24,751 bases of DNA from an uncultured bacterium (GTDB lineage: Bacteria > Bacillota > Clostridia > Lachnospirales > Lachnospiraceae). The stretch is taken from assembly GCA_905214855.1 (NCBI GenBank), contig CAJMNU010000013.1:1-24751 (forward strand), given 5' to 3'. The position numbers and the translations under genes are program-made. Shown one piece after another: positions 6,611 to 15,097 of this stretch. A model generated the notes under the pieces. That model saw only the letters and a program-made list of their open reading frames with translations, was not told the DNA's origin and made no database searches. How positions within the stretch are numbered: position 1 is the stretch's first letter; the number at the start of each line of letters is the position of its first letter.

Positions 6611-7114
6611 ATGGTACGATATCAGATACGGGCTGTGAAAGAAACAGATCTTGATGAAGTGAGCAGGGTGGAAGAGGTTTGTTTTCCGAAGGCAGAGGCA
6701 GCAACAAGAGAATCATTTTTGGAAAGGATCCATGCTTTCCCAGAGAGTTTTTTTGTGGCAGAAGAGGAAAGTGGGAAATTGATCGGTTTTATCAATGGTG
6801 CTATGACTTCCAGTGACAGAATTTATGATGAAATGTTTGAGAATGCTGCTTTGCATGAAACAGATGGGGAATTTCAAAGTATTTTTGGTCTGGATGTTGT
6901 GCCAGAGTATAGAAGACAGGGGATTGCGGCAGCTTTGATGCATCATATGATACAGGAGACAAAAAAGAGAGGGAAACGTGGATTGATCCTGACTTGCAAA
7001 GAACATCTGATCCCATATTATGAGACATTTGGATATCATAGTCTAGGAGTTTCAGGATCTGTTCATGGTGGTGCTGTCTGGTATGATATGATACTGGATT
7101 GGGGTAATCCTTAG
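6611..7114 (+). CDS. GNAT-family N-acetyltransferase
   Basis: A cytoplasmic acetyl-CoA-dependent acetyltransferase of 167 residues. The acetyl-CoA motif is VVPEYRRQGIAAAL (96-109), with the R/Q-x-x-G-x-A pattern at 102-106. The C-terminal motif IPYYETFGY (134-142) carries the tyrosine that often acts as general acid (Tyr137). The acidic strand before motif A (FGLDV) and this ending resemble arylalkylamine-type GNATs, which acetylate small amines. It starts 29 bases after the response-regulator gene, with GAGGAAAGGG upstream of ATG 6611, so the two may be cotranscribed. The acceptor substrate cannot be read from sequence. Confidence 0.85.
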   Translation: MVRYQIRAVKETDLDEVSRVEEVCFPKAEAATRESFLERIHAFPESFFVAEEESGKLIGFINGAMTSSDRIYDEMFENAALHETDGEFQSIFGLDVVPEYRRQGIAAALMHHMIQETKKRGKRGLILTCKEHLIPYYETFGYHSLGVSGSVHGGAVWYDMILDWGNP

Positions 7115-7150
7115 TACATCTTCCAATACTTTTAAAGTGGAGTAAAGACA

Positions 7151-7630
7151 ATGAAAATCACAATTTTGACAGTAGGAAAAATAAAGGAAAAATTTTTTGA
7201 ACAGGCAGTGGCAGAGTATAGTAAGAGACTTAGCCGCTATTGTAAATTAGAAATCATACAGGTGGCAGATGAGAAGACACCGGATGGGGCTAGTGAGACG
7301 GTGGAGGAACAGATTAAAGAAAAGGAAGGAAATCGTATCCTTTCCCAGATCAAAGAGGATGCATATGTGATCGCTCTGGCAATTGAGGGGAAAATGTTGG
7401 ATTCGGTAGAACTTTCTGAAAAATTAGAAAAACTTGGGATTTCTGGAGTCAGCCATATTGTAATCGTAATCGGAGGTTCTCTGGGACTTTCAAAGGAAGT
7501 GATGCAGAGGGCAGATTTTTCACTTAGTTTTTCTAAAATGACATTTCCACATCAGCTTATGCGGGTGATCGCTCTGGAACAGATCTATCGTGCCTACCGC
7601 ATTATGAATCATCAGCCCTATCATAAATGA
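7151..7630 (+). CDS. rlmH: 23S rRNA pseudouridine-1915 N3-methyltransferase RlmH
   Basis: Methylates the pseudouridine at position 1915 of 23S rRNA in the assembled 70S ribosome, using S-adenosylmethionine. The 159-residue length matches the family. The SPOUT-fold markers are present: N-terminal MKITILTVGKIKE, the knot loop IVIGGSLGLSKEV (about 105-117) and the highly conserved C-terminal tract FPHQLMRVIALEQIYRAYRI, ending HQPYHK. GTGGAG lies about nine bases upstream of ATG 7151. It is a single housekeeping gene between the GNAT gene and the acyltransferase pair, without functional links to either. Confidence 0.96.
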   Translation: MKITILTVGKIKEKFFEQAVAEYSKRLSRYCKLEIIQVADEKTPDGASETVEEQIKEKEGNRILSQIKEDAYVIALAIEGKMLDSVELSEKLEKLGISGVSHIVIVIGGSLGLSKEVMQRADFSLSFSKMTFPHQLMRVIALEQIYRAYRIMNHQPYHK

Positions 7631-7692
7631 TAAAATTTTAAATCATCTAAATTTTAAGGGAGAAGGCAGAACATCAAAATTCGGGAGAAGGT

Positions 7693-9549
7693 GTGAGCAA
7701 AATGAAGAAAAACCCACAGGGAAAGCATTGGTATAGATTGGATAATACGGGAAAAATTTTCCCTATGATAGCCAATGAAAATTTAAGCAATGTATTTCGC
7801 ATCTCTGCAACACTGAAAGAAAAGGTAGAACCACAGATTTTGCAGCAGGCATTGGAGGAGATACTGCCAGAGTTTGAAGGATTTCAAGTAAAATTGAAAC
7901 GCGGTTTTTTTTGGTATTATTTTGAACACAATAAGAGAACTCCTTATATTGAGAAAGAGAGCGATTATCCTTGCCGCTATATTGATCCTAAGAGCAATCA
8001 ATTGTTTTTGTTTCGGGTCAGTTATTATGAGAATAGGATCAATTTTGAAGTGTTCCATGCTATAACAGATGGAATGGGAGCCGTAACATTTTTGAAAGCG
8101 CTGGTGTATCGATATTTACAGATAAAAAACAAAGAGCCAGAAAAGAAAAGTGGAGAAAGATTAGATCCTGCCACTCAAATTGAGGATAGTTATCTAAAAA
8201 ATTATAAAAAAGTACAAAAAAGAAGTTATAGTTCCAGAAAAGCATTCCATTTGACGGGAGAATATCTGACACAGGGAGCAGAAAATATCACACATGGAGC
8301 AGCAGGGCTGAAAGAGCTAAAAGAAGTCTGCAAGAAAAAAGGAGTCAGTGTCACCAAGTATCTGACAGCATGTTTGATCTGGGCAATTTATAAGGAGTAT
8401 TTTGACAAAAAATCTGCTAAAGAGCCAATTGGTGTGAGTCTTCCAGTGAATTTAAGAGCTTTTTTTGGCTCTAAGACGATTTCTAATTTTTTTGCGGTGA
8501 TAGGGATTGACTATGAACCAAAAGAAAAACAGGGTTCGTTTGATTCCATCTTACAGACAGTCAGTAAGCAGATGGATGAGAAGATTGTGAAGGAGAGACT
8601 GGAAGAAACCATTTCATATAACGTATCCAATGAGAAAAAATGGTATGTGAGGATTCTCCCACTTTTTGTTAAGTGGCTGGCGTTGGGGATCATTTTCCAA
8701 AGGAATGACAGGGCACATACGATCACACTGTCGAATATTGGACCAATTGCAGTGGATGAGGCATACAGAGATCAGATTGAAACCTTTCATATGATGATCG
8801 GAGTTTCCAGACGACAAAATGCAAAGTGTGGAGTTTGTGCATATAAAGACCATGTAATGATTACATTTGCTACAGTTTTTAAGGATGACCGCCTTCAGAG
8901 ACGTTTCTTTGGAAAGCTGAGAGAGGATGGGATTCCTGTAGAAATTGAAAATAATGGAGTGACGGATAAGGAATGGGATAAAGGGATGTATCCACAGATC
9001 GCATATGATCCTGATAAATGGAAAAGATTAATTTCTTTGTTTTATGTTCTGTTGATGACTGCTGCCGTGGTAGTAGGAATCGTGAATTGGCTGACTTTTT
9101 CAGGACTCTGGTGGGCTGGGATTGCAATACCGGGGATCTTGTTTGCGGCTCTGACATTTCGCTACTCCATATTCAAACACGCCAATTTGGGAAAATCTGT
9201 GATGATTGAAACATTGGGACTTCAGGTACTCCTGTTTTTAACAGATGTTGTATTGGGATATCAGGGATGGTCTGTCAATTATGCGATACCAAGTATACTT
9301 TTGTTTGCAGATATTGTGATCGTATTTTTGATCATTGTGAACCGTCTGAACTGGCAGAGTTATTTTATGTACCAAATTGCGATAACCTGTCTGAGTTTTA
9401 TTCCAGTGATCTTGTGGGCAGTAGGTCTGATTACAAATCCGGCAATGACATTGATCACAGTAGTACTATCTGTCCTGATTTTGATTCTGACGATTTTACT
9501 TGGCGATAAAAGGGTGAAAAATGAGCTGATCCGAAGATTTCATTTGTGA
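7693..9549 (+). CDS. HxxxD acyltransferase fused to a C-terminal six-helix membrane domain
   Basis: Likely transfers an acyl group from CoA or a carrier to an alcohol or amine at the membrane. The 618-residue protein has an N-terminal condensation/alcohol-acetyltransferase-like domain (about 1-425). Its catalytic HxxxDG motif is HAITDG, with His122 and Asp126. Further family marks are SLPVNLRAFFG and the late SNIGPI segment. The last 170 residues (about 446-615) contain six hydrophobic helices, resembling the small membrane domain I recall as DUF6320, though I cannot verify that. GTG 7693 follows GGGAGAAGG closely; ATG 7702 (615 residues) is a good alternative. An HSL-family hydrolase follows 54 bases later, suggesting a make-and-break pair for an ester. 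There is no peptide-synthetase module nearby. The substrate is unknown. Confidence 0.8.
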   Translation: MSKMKKNPQGKHWYRLDNTGKIFPMIANENLSNVFRISATLKEKVEPQILQQALEEILPEFEGFQVKLKRGFFWYYFEHNKRTPYIEKESDYPCRYIDPKSNQLFLFRVSYYENRINFEVFHAITDGMGAVTFLKALVYRYLQIKNKEPEKKSGERLDPATQIEDSYLKNYKKVQKRSYSSRKAFHLTGEYLTQGAENITHGAAGLKELKEVCKKKGVSVTKYLTACLIWAIYKEYFDKKSAKEPIGVSLPVNLRAFFGSKTISNFFAVIGIDYEPKEKQGSFDSILQTVSKQMDEKIVKERLEETISYNVSNEKKWYVRILPLFVKWLALGIIFQRNDRAHTITLSNIGPIAVDEAYRDQIETFHMMIGVSRRQNAKCGVCAYKDHVMITFATVFKDDRLQRRFFGKLREDGIPVEIENNGVTDKEWDKGMYPQIAYDPDKWKRLISLFYVLLMTAAVVVGIVNWLTFSGLWWAGIAIPGILFAALTFRYSIFKHANLGKSVMIETLGLQVLLFLTDVVLGYQGWSVNYAIPSILLFADIVIVFLIIVNRLNWQSYFMYQIAITCLSFIPVILWAVGLITNPAMTLITVVLSVLILILTILLGDKRVKNELIRRFHL

Positions 9550-9603
9550 TGATTTTTAGGGATCTGTCATCAGTAATTAAGATATAAAAAGGAAAAAGAA
9601 GAT

Positions 9604-10596
9604 ATGAGAACAAAAAAAGCAAGTGTGAGGGGAAGATTGATGAAAGATCTGATCCATGATGTCATGGAGACTTCTTTAAAAGATCCGATCCAAACAGGAG
9701 AATTCAGAAAGAATCCAGTTGAGCCAGCATGGAAATGCCCGTCTGGGTATCAGTATGAGATCGTTGATATGGGAGAGTTTAAAATGGAGTATTTAAAACC
9801 TTCCCATGTTGTGACAGGCAGAGTGATTCTCCAACTTCATGGAGGCGGTTATATCGGTCCAATGAAGAATATTTATCGAAAGTTTGCGGTAAAGTATTCA
9901 GAGCAGAGTTTAGGGGGAGATGTTCTTACGATAGATTACCGTGTAGCTCCCAAACATACACATCCGGCTGCTTTAGAAGATGCAGTGCGTGCATATAAAT
10001 GGCTGCTGCGGGAAAAACGCTACTCACCGTCTCAGATCGTGGTGGCAGGGGATTCCGCAGGGGGTGGTCTGGCAATGGCACTTTGCATGTATTTGAGAGA
10101 TCATAAGATACCGCTTCCGGCAGGTGTCCTTCTGATGTCGCCTTGGACAGATCTGACATGCAGTGGAGAGAGTTATGATACAAACTATGAAAATGATCCT
10201 TTGTTTGGCAATTCAAGAGAAAGTATGCTGTATCATTCCAGCTATATAGGGGATGCAGATCCTGAAAATCCATATTTATCTCCAGTATTTGGGAAATATC
10301 ATAAGCTGCCTCCTATGTTATTTCAGGTAGGAAGTGATGAAATGCTTTTAAGTGATACACTCCGTGCGGTACAAAAAATGAGGGAAGCCGGAAGAAAGTG
10401 TCGTCTTTCAGTATATGATGGAATGTTCCACGTATTTCAGATGAGTCTTGGTCTGATACCAGAGAGCAGAGAGGCATGGGAAGAAGCTGGACATTTTATA
10501 AGGATCGTATGCCATATTCAAAGAAAAACAGATGGAGAAGTAATTCGGAGCATAGGGAAAAAAATACGTAAAAAGCGAAGAAAGTTTTCTAAATAA
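9604..10596 (+). CDS. HSL-family alpha/beta hydrolase (esterase/lipase)
   Basis: Predicted cytoplasmic carboxylesterase of 330 residues. It has the hormone-sensitive-lipase-family oxyanion motif HGGG (79-82), the nucleophile elbow GDSAGG with Ser151, an acidic residue in GSDEMLLSD (Asp245) and His276 in MFHVFQ, so the catalytic triad is complete. No signal peptide is visible. The C terminus is a very basic tail (about 315-330, with KKIRKKRRK) that could touch membranes or nucleic acid. The gene follows the acyltransferase by 54 bases, with AAAGGAA upstream of ATG 9604, and ends at a strong terminator, so the two form a small operon. The natural ester is unknown, but the pairing suggests the acyltransferase product or a related lipid. 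Confidence 0.88.
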   Translation: MRTKKASVRGRLMKDLIHDVMETSLKDPIQTGEFRKNPVEPAWKCPSGYQYEIVDMGEFKMEYLKPSHVVTGRVILQLHGGGYIGPMKNIYRKFAVKYSEQSLGGDVLTIDYRVAPKHTHPAALEDAVRAYKWLLREKRYSPSQIVVAGDSAGGGLAMALCMYLRDHKIPLPAGVLLMSPWTDLTCSGESYDTNYENDPLFGNSRESMLYHSSYIGDADPENPYLSPVFGKYHKLPPMLFQVGSDEMLLSDTLRAVQKMREAGRKCRLSVYDGMFHVFQMSLGLIPESREAWEEAGHFIRIVCHIQRKTDGEVIRSIGKKIRKKRRKFSK

Positions 10597-10632
10597 GAAA
10601 GAATAAAACAGTAAAGGCTTCTTAGATAACAG

Positions 10633-10688
10633 GGAGGCTGTTGCAAAAATAGACGAAGTATCATCTATTTAAGCAGCAGCCTCCTTTT
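10633..10688 (+). terminator. Strong Rho-independent terminator after the hydrolase gene
   Basis: GGAGGCTGTTGC (10633-10644) pairs over 12 positions with GCAGCAGCCTCC (10673-10684). AAATAGA/TCTATTT adds a second stem inside, and TTTT follows at 10685-10688. It lies between convergent genes. On the minus strand no T run follows, so it serves mainly the plus-strand unit. Confidence 0.85.
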
Positions 10689-10723
10689 AGTTGACGGATT
10701 TTTAGTTTGCGGAAAAAGGGATA

Positions 10724-11578
10724 TCAGGAGGTTATCTTTTTTTCCAGATCAGATAGAGGTGCAAAATGATAACCCATTTCTTCCCATTTGGTGAGAAGTT
10801 CGTCTAAGATACTTCCATTTGTGGATGAGGTATTGTGCAAAAGAACAACAGCTCCTGGATGAATGCGGGAAAGGAGTTTCTGGAAAGCCTCTTCTTTAGA
10901 TGGCTGTTTATCTTGAATCCAATCCACATAGGCAAGACTCCAGAAAAAAGTGGTATATCCCAAGTCATGAGCCATTTGAAGATTGGAAATGCTGTATTTC
11001 CCCTGAGGAGGTCGATAGTAAGAAATCATGGGAGACCCTGTGATTTCCTGATAAAGTTCTTCTACAGAAGAAAGTTCTTTTTGAAAAGATTCTTTTGTGG
11101 CAATTTCGGACATGTTTGGATGATGATAGGTATGATTGGCAACAATATGACCTTCTTTGATCATCCGTTTGACTAATTCAGGGCTGGTCTCAAGATAATT
11201 GCCAACGACAAAAAATGTGGCAGGTGCATTGTGCTTTTTTAGAGCATCCAGTATCAAGGGAGTATTTCCGTTCTCATACCCGCAGTCAAAGGTGAGATAG
11301 ATTACTTTTTCTTTTGTGTCGTCTATGTAGGCGGCATGATAGTTCTTTAAATCAGAAGAGGAGGCATTTCCTGTGGGGGGCATTCCTTCCCCTGAAAATC
11401 CAAGTCCCCAGTTGTTTTCTGAGGAAGAGGAGGTTTCAATAGATTTTGGTGGGAGAAGACGTGCGGCAGCGGCTCCGGCAAAATAGGCAGAGAACAGGAG
11501 ACAACAGATACCGGCAGCAGCTTTGATATGGCGGGGATGCTGTGAATGAAAGAAAGTATAAAAAAAGTGTTTTTGCAT
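10724..11578 (-). CDS. pdaA: PdaA-type polysaccharide deacetylase (spore-cortex muramic-lactam synthesis)
   Basis: Predicted to deacetylate muramic acid in cortex peptidoglycan, a step toward the muramic delta-lactam needed for germination. The 284-residue protein has an N-terminal membrane anchor (about 17-40), a serine-rich linker and a NodB domain (about 90-280). Motifs: TFDCGYENG with catalytic Asp98, NHTYHHP with His149/His153, YRPPQGKYS (Arg189) and LLHN with His248. The second motif-1 residue is Cys99 rather than the usual Asp; B. subtilis PdaA has Asn there. ATG 11578 follows AAAGGTGA; a GTG at 11587 would overlap that site. It diverges from spoIIIAA across 116 bases. PdaA fits better than PdaB because of GYENG and the FFWSLAYVDW strand. 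Confidence 0.87.
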   Translation of the reverse strand: MQKHFFYTFFHSQHPRHIKAAAGICCLLFSAYFAGAAAARLLPPKSIETSSSSENNWGLGFSGEGMPPTGNASSSDLKNYHAAYIDDTKEKVIYLTFDCGYENGNTPLILDALKKHNAPATFFVVGNYLETSPELVKRMIKEGHIVANHTYHHPNMSEIATKESFQKELSSVEELYQEITGSPMISYYRPPQGKYSISNLQMAHDLGYTTFFWSLAYVDWIQDKQPSKEEAFQKLLSRIHPGAVVLLHNTSSTNGSILDELLTKWEEMGYHFAPLSDLEKKITS

Positions 11579-11694
11579 GACAGTCACCTTTTCTTTGTTT
11601 ATTCATATATATGCATATTACAAAAAAATCGAACCAAAAGAAGAGTTCTATTTTGAAGCATGTCTCATATATTGAGGGTAAAGGAGGAAAAGAG

Positions 11695-12591
11695 ATGGAA
11701 AATCAGGAGCTTTGGAAACTGTTTCCTATCAGTTTGAAAGAAAAATTGAACAGTTTAAAAGAACAATGGAATCATATACAGGAAATCCGTTTGCGTGTAG
11801 GGATGCCTGTGGCAGTAAAACTGGGAAATCGGGAATGGATGCTGGATGATGCAGGGACAGTAACAAGGGAAGATATCCGACAGTTTATAGAGAGTGTAAG
11901 CCGTCATTCTCTTTATGCACATGAGGAAGAATTGCGGCAGGGCTTTTTTACGGTGCAGGGTGGTCATAGGATTGGAATTGTCGGAAAGGTTGTTGTGGAA
12001 CAGGGAACGATAAAAACCATGAAATATATTTCTTCCATCAATATTCGAATGGCACATCAGATAAAAGGATGCGCTGACTTGGTTGTTCCATATGTCATGT
12101 ATCATGGAGAGATGTGCAGTACACTGATTCTTTCTCCTCCAGGGGGCGGAAAGACAACTCTTCTTAGAGATCTGGTACGTCTTCTTTCAGAGAGGGGTAT
12201 GAATGTTGGAGTGGTAGATGAGCGTTCTGAGATTGCTGCCTGCTATCAGGGGATTGCACAGAATGATCTAGGTCCAAGAACGGATATTTTGGATTGCTGT
12301 CCGAAAGGAGCAGGCATGATGATGCTGATTAGAACAATGGCACCACAGATAGTGGCAGTAGATGAAATTGGAGGCGAAGAGGACAGAAAAGCACTTGAGA
12401 CAGTGATGAAATGTGGATGTCAGATTTTGGCAACTGTTCATGCTTCCTCAATAGAAGATATCCGTCAGAAACCATTTTTTGCGGAATTATGGAAACACAG
12501 GATATTTGAGAGATATCTGGTCTTAAAAAAGGGAAAGATGCCAGGGGAAATTTGCGGTATATATGATGCAGATGGCAGCCGTTTAAAATAA
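11695..12591 (+). CDS. spoIIIAA: Stage III sporulation ATPase SpoIIIAA
   Basis: Cytoplasmic ATPase on the mother-cell side of the SpoIIIA-SpoIIQ channel, related to type II/IV secretion ATPases. The 298-residue protein carries Walker A SPPGGGKTT (147-155, Lys153), VVDERSEIAA (173-182) and Walker B IVAVDEIGG (219-227). The Asn-terminal part contains the usual EIRLRVGMPVAV segment (30-41). AAGGAGG seven bases before ATG 11695 fixes the start; an in-frame ATG at 11611 would extend it by 28 residues without a ribosome-binding site and is rejected. It is the first gene of an eight-gene operon. I see no clear SigE promoter in the 116-base gap to pdaA. Confidence 0.95.
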   Translation: MENQELWKLFPISLKEKLNSLKEQWNHIQEIRLRVGMPVAVKLGNREWMLDDAGTVTREDIRQFIESVSRHSLYAHEEELRQGFFTVQGGHRIGIVGKVVVEQGTIKTMKYISSINIRMAHQIKGCADLVVPYVMYHGEMCSTLILSPPGGGKTTLLRDLVRLLSERGMNVGVVDERSEIAACYQGIAQNDLGPRTDILDCCPKGAGMMMLIRTMAPQIVAVDEIGGEEDRKALETVMKCGCQILATVHASSIEDIRQKPFFAELWKHRIFERYLVLKKGKMPGEICGIYDADGSRLK

Positions 12592-12631
12592 AGTAAAAGA
12601 AACATGATATGGAAGGAGGAGCTGGATAACA

Positions 12632-13147
12632 GTGAAATGGATGGGGGCAATTTTGGTTTTTACAGCATGCACAGGATTTGGTCTGGCATTCGCAGACTAT
12701 CAAAAAAAGAGACTTAGGGCAATTCGGATATTAAAAAAGGCAGTGATCACCCTGAGAGGGCAGATTTTGTATGCCAATGCCCCGATTGGTGAGGCTTTGA
12801 AAGAGACTGGAGAAAGAATGCCTGATCCAGTGCAGTCATTTTTTCTTGCAGTGGCAGATAAATTAGAAGAAGGAGAGGGAAGTTCCCTGAGAGAGATATG
12901 GATAGAGGAGTTGGGGAAAATACAGGAAGAGTGGGCGTTGGAAAAACAAGATCTGTCAGAGTTTGAACAATTTGGAAGTGAATTGGGATATCTTGATCTA
13001 TCCATGCAGGAAAAGACATTAAATCTGTATCTGGAGAGACTGGAATGGGCAGAAAAGACATTTCAAAGCAGTTTGGATGGTAAAGTACGTCTTTGCACAA
13101 GTCTTGGGATTTTGTCCGGAATCTTTTTGGTCATTGTCCTGATATAG
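12632..13147 (+). CDS. spoIIIAB: Stage III sporulation protein SpoIIIAB
   Basis: A membrane component of the mother-cell SpoIIIA complex, related in fold to GspF-type platform proteins. The 171-residue protein has hydrophobic segments at both ends (about 4-20 and 154-171) around a helical cytoplasmic domain. It contains the family pattern R(A)IRILKKAVITLRGQILYANAPI near 29-51 and an FGSELGYLD segment near 112-120. The start is GTG 12632, 12 bases after AGGAGG; no ATG in frame is better placed. It lies 40 bases after spoIIIAA. Confidence 0.93.
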   Translation: MKWMGAILVFTACTGFGLAFADYQKKRLRAIRILKKAVITLRGQILYANAPIGEALKETGERMPDPVQSFFLAVADKLEEGEGSSLREIWIEELGKIQEEWALEKQDLSEFEQFGSELGYLDLSMQEKTLNLYLERLEWAEKTFQSSLDGKVRLCTSLGILSGIFLVIVLI

Positions 13148-13188
13148 AAGATATCAACAATATTACTATGGTACGAGGGGGGAATGCG

Positions 13189-13383
13189 ATGAGTGTAAAT
13201 TTGATTTTTCGAATCGCAGCAGTAGGAATTCTGGTTTCTATGGTCTGTCAGGTATTGAAACACAGCGGCAGGGAAGAACAGGCATTTCTTACAAGTCTTG
13301 CTGGTCTTGTACTGGTGTTATTCTGGCTAGTTCCTTACATATATGAATTGTTTGACACAATTAAAAAATTATTTGCATTATAA
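13189..13383 (+). CDS. spoIIIAC: Stage III sporulation protein SpoIIIAC
   Basis: A 64-residue membrane protein with two hydrophobic helices (about 3-20 and 33-52), the normal SpoIIIAC size. It carries the conserved run IFRIAAVGILVSMVCQVLKHSGREEQAF. AGGGGGG lies six bases before ATG 13189. A longer in-frame reading from 13093 starts inside spoIIIAB and is rejected. In the complex it acts with SpoIIIAD, which it resembles in its helices. Confidence 0.94.
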   Translation: MSVNLIFRIAAVGILVSMVCQVLKHSGREEQAFLTSLAGLVLVLFWLVPYIYELFDTIKKLFAL

Positions 13384-13463
13384 AGTCTCAACAGGAAAAA
13401 TAACGGTATATCCTATCAAATGACAGTAGCTTGGGTATCTGGGTAAAAATGGGTGGTGAAAGA

Positions 13464-13850
13464 ATGTCGATCTTGTTGATCGGACTGACTGGGATCGTGG
13501 CGGTTCTTCTGGCAGTTCCACTAAAGAGTATTAAAAGTGAATATGGTATGTATCTGGGACTGGCAGCAGCGGTTTTTATCTTTCTTTATGGGGTGGAAAA
13601 ACTTTCCAGTATTTTGGAGACGATCCGAACTATTCAGGAGTTTATTCAGATGAACTATGTATATCTGAATACTTTACTGAAAATGGTAGGAATTACTTAT
13701 ATTGCAGAGTTTGCGTCCGGCATCTGTCGGGATTCGGGATATGCTTCCATTGGAACACAGATTGAAATTTTTGGGAAATTGTCTATTTTGGCAGTCAGTA
13801 TGCCGATCCTGCTGTCCCTTTTGGAGACTTTGAAGACATGTATGGAATAG
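13464..13850 (+). CDS. spoIIIAD: Stage III sporulation protein SpoIIIAD
   Basis: A membrane component of the SpoIIIA channel, 128 residues, as expected for the family. Hydrophobic segments lie at about 2-18, 27-45, 70-90 and 106-124. The conserved stretch LLKMVGITYIAEFASGICRDSGYASIG (about 72-98) identifies it. GGTGGTGA precedes ATG 13464 by five bases. Readings from TTG 13431 or ATG 13449 add only residues not seen in the family. It lies 80 bases after spoIIIAC. Confidence 0.93.
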   Translation: MSILLIGLTGIVAVLLAVPLKSIKSEYGMYLGLAAAVFIFLYGVEKLSSILETIRTIQEFIQMNYVYLNTLLKMVGITYIAEFASGICRDSGYASIGTQIEIFGKLSILAVSMPILLSLLETLKTCME

Positions 13851-13905
13851 GAAATATAATGTTGAGATGAGATAGAAAACAGAAAGAATAGAGAAGATCA
13901 GAAAA

Positions 13906-15081
13906 ATGACAATGCGGAGAGGGATGAAAAAGAACAGGGTTTTGCTCTTTATATTGAGCCTGCTTTTCTTTTTTTGTTTTTTTGGAAAAATAGCATATGC
14001 AGATGATTCCGACCAAACAGAGATGGAGGATATGTTTGATTTTACGCAGATCCAGACATATTTGGAAACATTGCAGGGAGGCGGGAAAAATCTTTCGTTT
14101 CAGGAAATGATGCATTTGTGTATGAAAGGTGAGTGGAAAGAAGCTGGAGAGAAGATTTTGCAATCTGTGAAGGATGTTTTATTTTCAGAGATTTCATCAG
14201 GAAAAAAGATTTTTATCCAGATTTTAGCGATCGGGATAGCGGGTGCAGTCTTTACAAATTTTGCTTCTGTATTTGAAAAAAGTCAGATTTCGAATGCTGG
14301 ATTCTATGCAACTTGTCTGTTATTGTTTTCTCTTTTGGGGGCAGGATTCTTTAGTGCGCTTTCTGTGGCAGAGGGAGTCATAGAAAAGAGTATAGGGTTT
14401 ATGCGGATTTTAATGCCTTCTTATTTCATTGCATTTGCTTTTGCTGGGCAGGCAGGAAGTGCAGTAGTTATGTATGAGGCTGTTTTGTTTTGGATCTATG
14501 CAGCAGAGAGACTGATACAATTGGCTTGTATCCCACTTTTAAAAACTTACTTTTTTCTGGTCTTAGCAGGGCATATCACGCAGGAAGACCTTCTTTCCAG
14601 AATGATCTCACTGGTAGAAAAGACAGTGAGTTGGGGAATGAAAAGCCTGATTGGTATTGTGATGGGGATTCATTTGCTGCAGGGAATGATTTTGCCGTAT
14701 GCGGATGCGGTAAAGACTGGAACTGTGCAGAAGGCAGTGCAGATGCTGCCTGGGATCGGGCAGGCAGCAGGGACAGCAGTACAGATGGTATTAGGGTCAG
14801 GGGTTCTGATCCGAAATACCATAGGAGTTACTGCACTTTTTATTCTGGCAGCAATCTGTGCGATCCCACTTTTAAAACTATTCCTTTTTATGCTGTTTTG
14901 CCATTTGGCAGCAGCAATCTTACAGCCAGTGTGTGATAAAAGAATCGTATCCTGTATTTTGGGAGCGGCACAAGGGCATAAATTGCTGCTTCAGATGGTG
15001 TTTACAGTATGTGCTTTGTTTTTTATTTCCATTGCACTTCTTTGTACGTTTGGGAGTGTCACATATTTTTCAGGAGGATAA
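13906..15081 (+). CDS. spoIIIAE: Stage III sporulation protein SpoIIIAE
   Basis: The large multi-spanning membrane component of the SpoIIIA complex, 391 residues. A cleavable-looking signal peptide is followed by AYADDS (about residues 30-35). After an extracytoplasmic region with FDFTQIQTYL come about seven to eight hydrophobic helices from residue 105 on, with family patterns such as MRILMPSYFIAFAFAG and VQMLPGIGQAAGTAVQMVLGSGVLIRN. Start choice is open: ATG 13906, 13912 and 13924 are in frame. ATG 13924 (385 residues) gives the tidiest signal peptide and has GGAG four bases upstream. Confidence 0.93.
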   Translation: MTMRRGMKKNRVLLFILSLLFFFCFFGKIAYADDSDQTEMEDMFDFTQIQTYLETLQGGGKNLSFQEMMHLCMKGEWKEAGEKILQSVKDVLFSEISSGKKIFIQILAIGIAGAVFTNFASVFEKSQISNAGFYATCLLLFSLLGAGFFSALSVAEGVIEKSIGFMRILMPSYFIAFAFAGQAGSAVVMYEAVLFWIYAAERLIQLACIPLLKTYFFLVLAGHITQEDLLSRMISLVEKTVSWGMKSLIGIVMGIHLLQGMILPYADAVKTGTVQKAVQMLPGIGQAAGTAVQMVLGSGVLIRNTIGVTALFILAAICAIPLLKLFLFMLFCHLAAAILQPVCDKRIVSCILGAAQGHKLLLQMVFTVCALFFISIALLCTFGSVTYFSGG

Positions 15082-15097
15082 GAAAAGAGGACACTAC

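Noticed and set aside
10633..10688. Miniature transposable element
   Set aside because: The near-perfect palindrome with an internal second stem and a trailing TTTT at a gene end is explained as a terminator; there is no target-site duplication or second copy in the window.
11579..11694. SigE promoter for spoIIIA and SigG promoter for pdaA
   Set aside because: GCATATT and CATATATA elements can be found, but no pair of boxes has both the right sequence and spacing.
13093..13188. N-terminal extension of SpoIIIAC
   Set aside because: It lies within the end of spoIIIAB, and the extended residues do not occur in the roughly 65-residue family.
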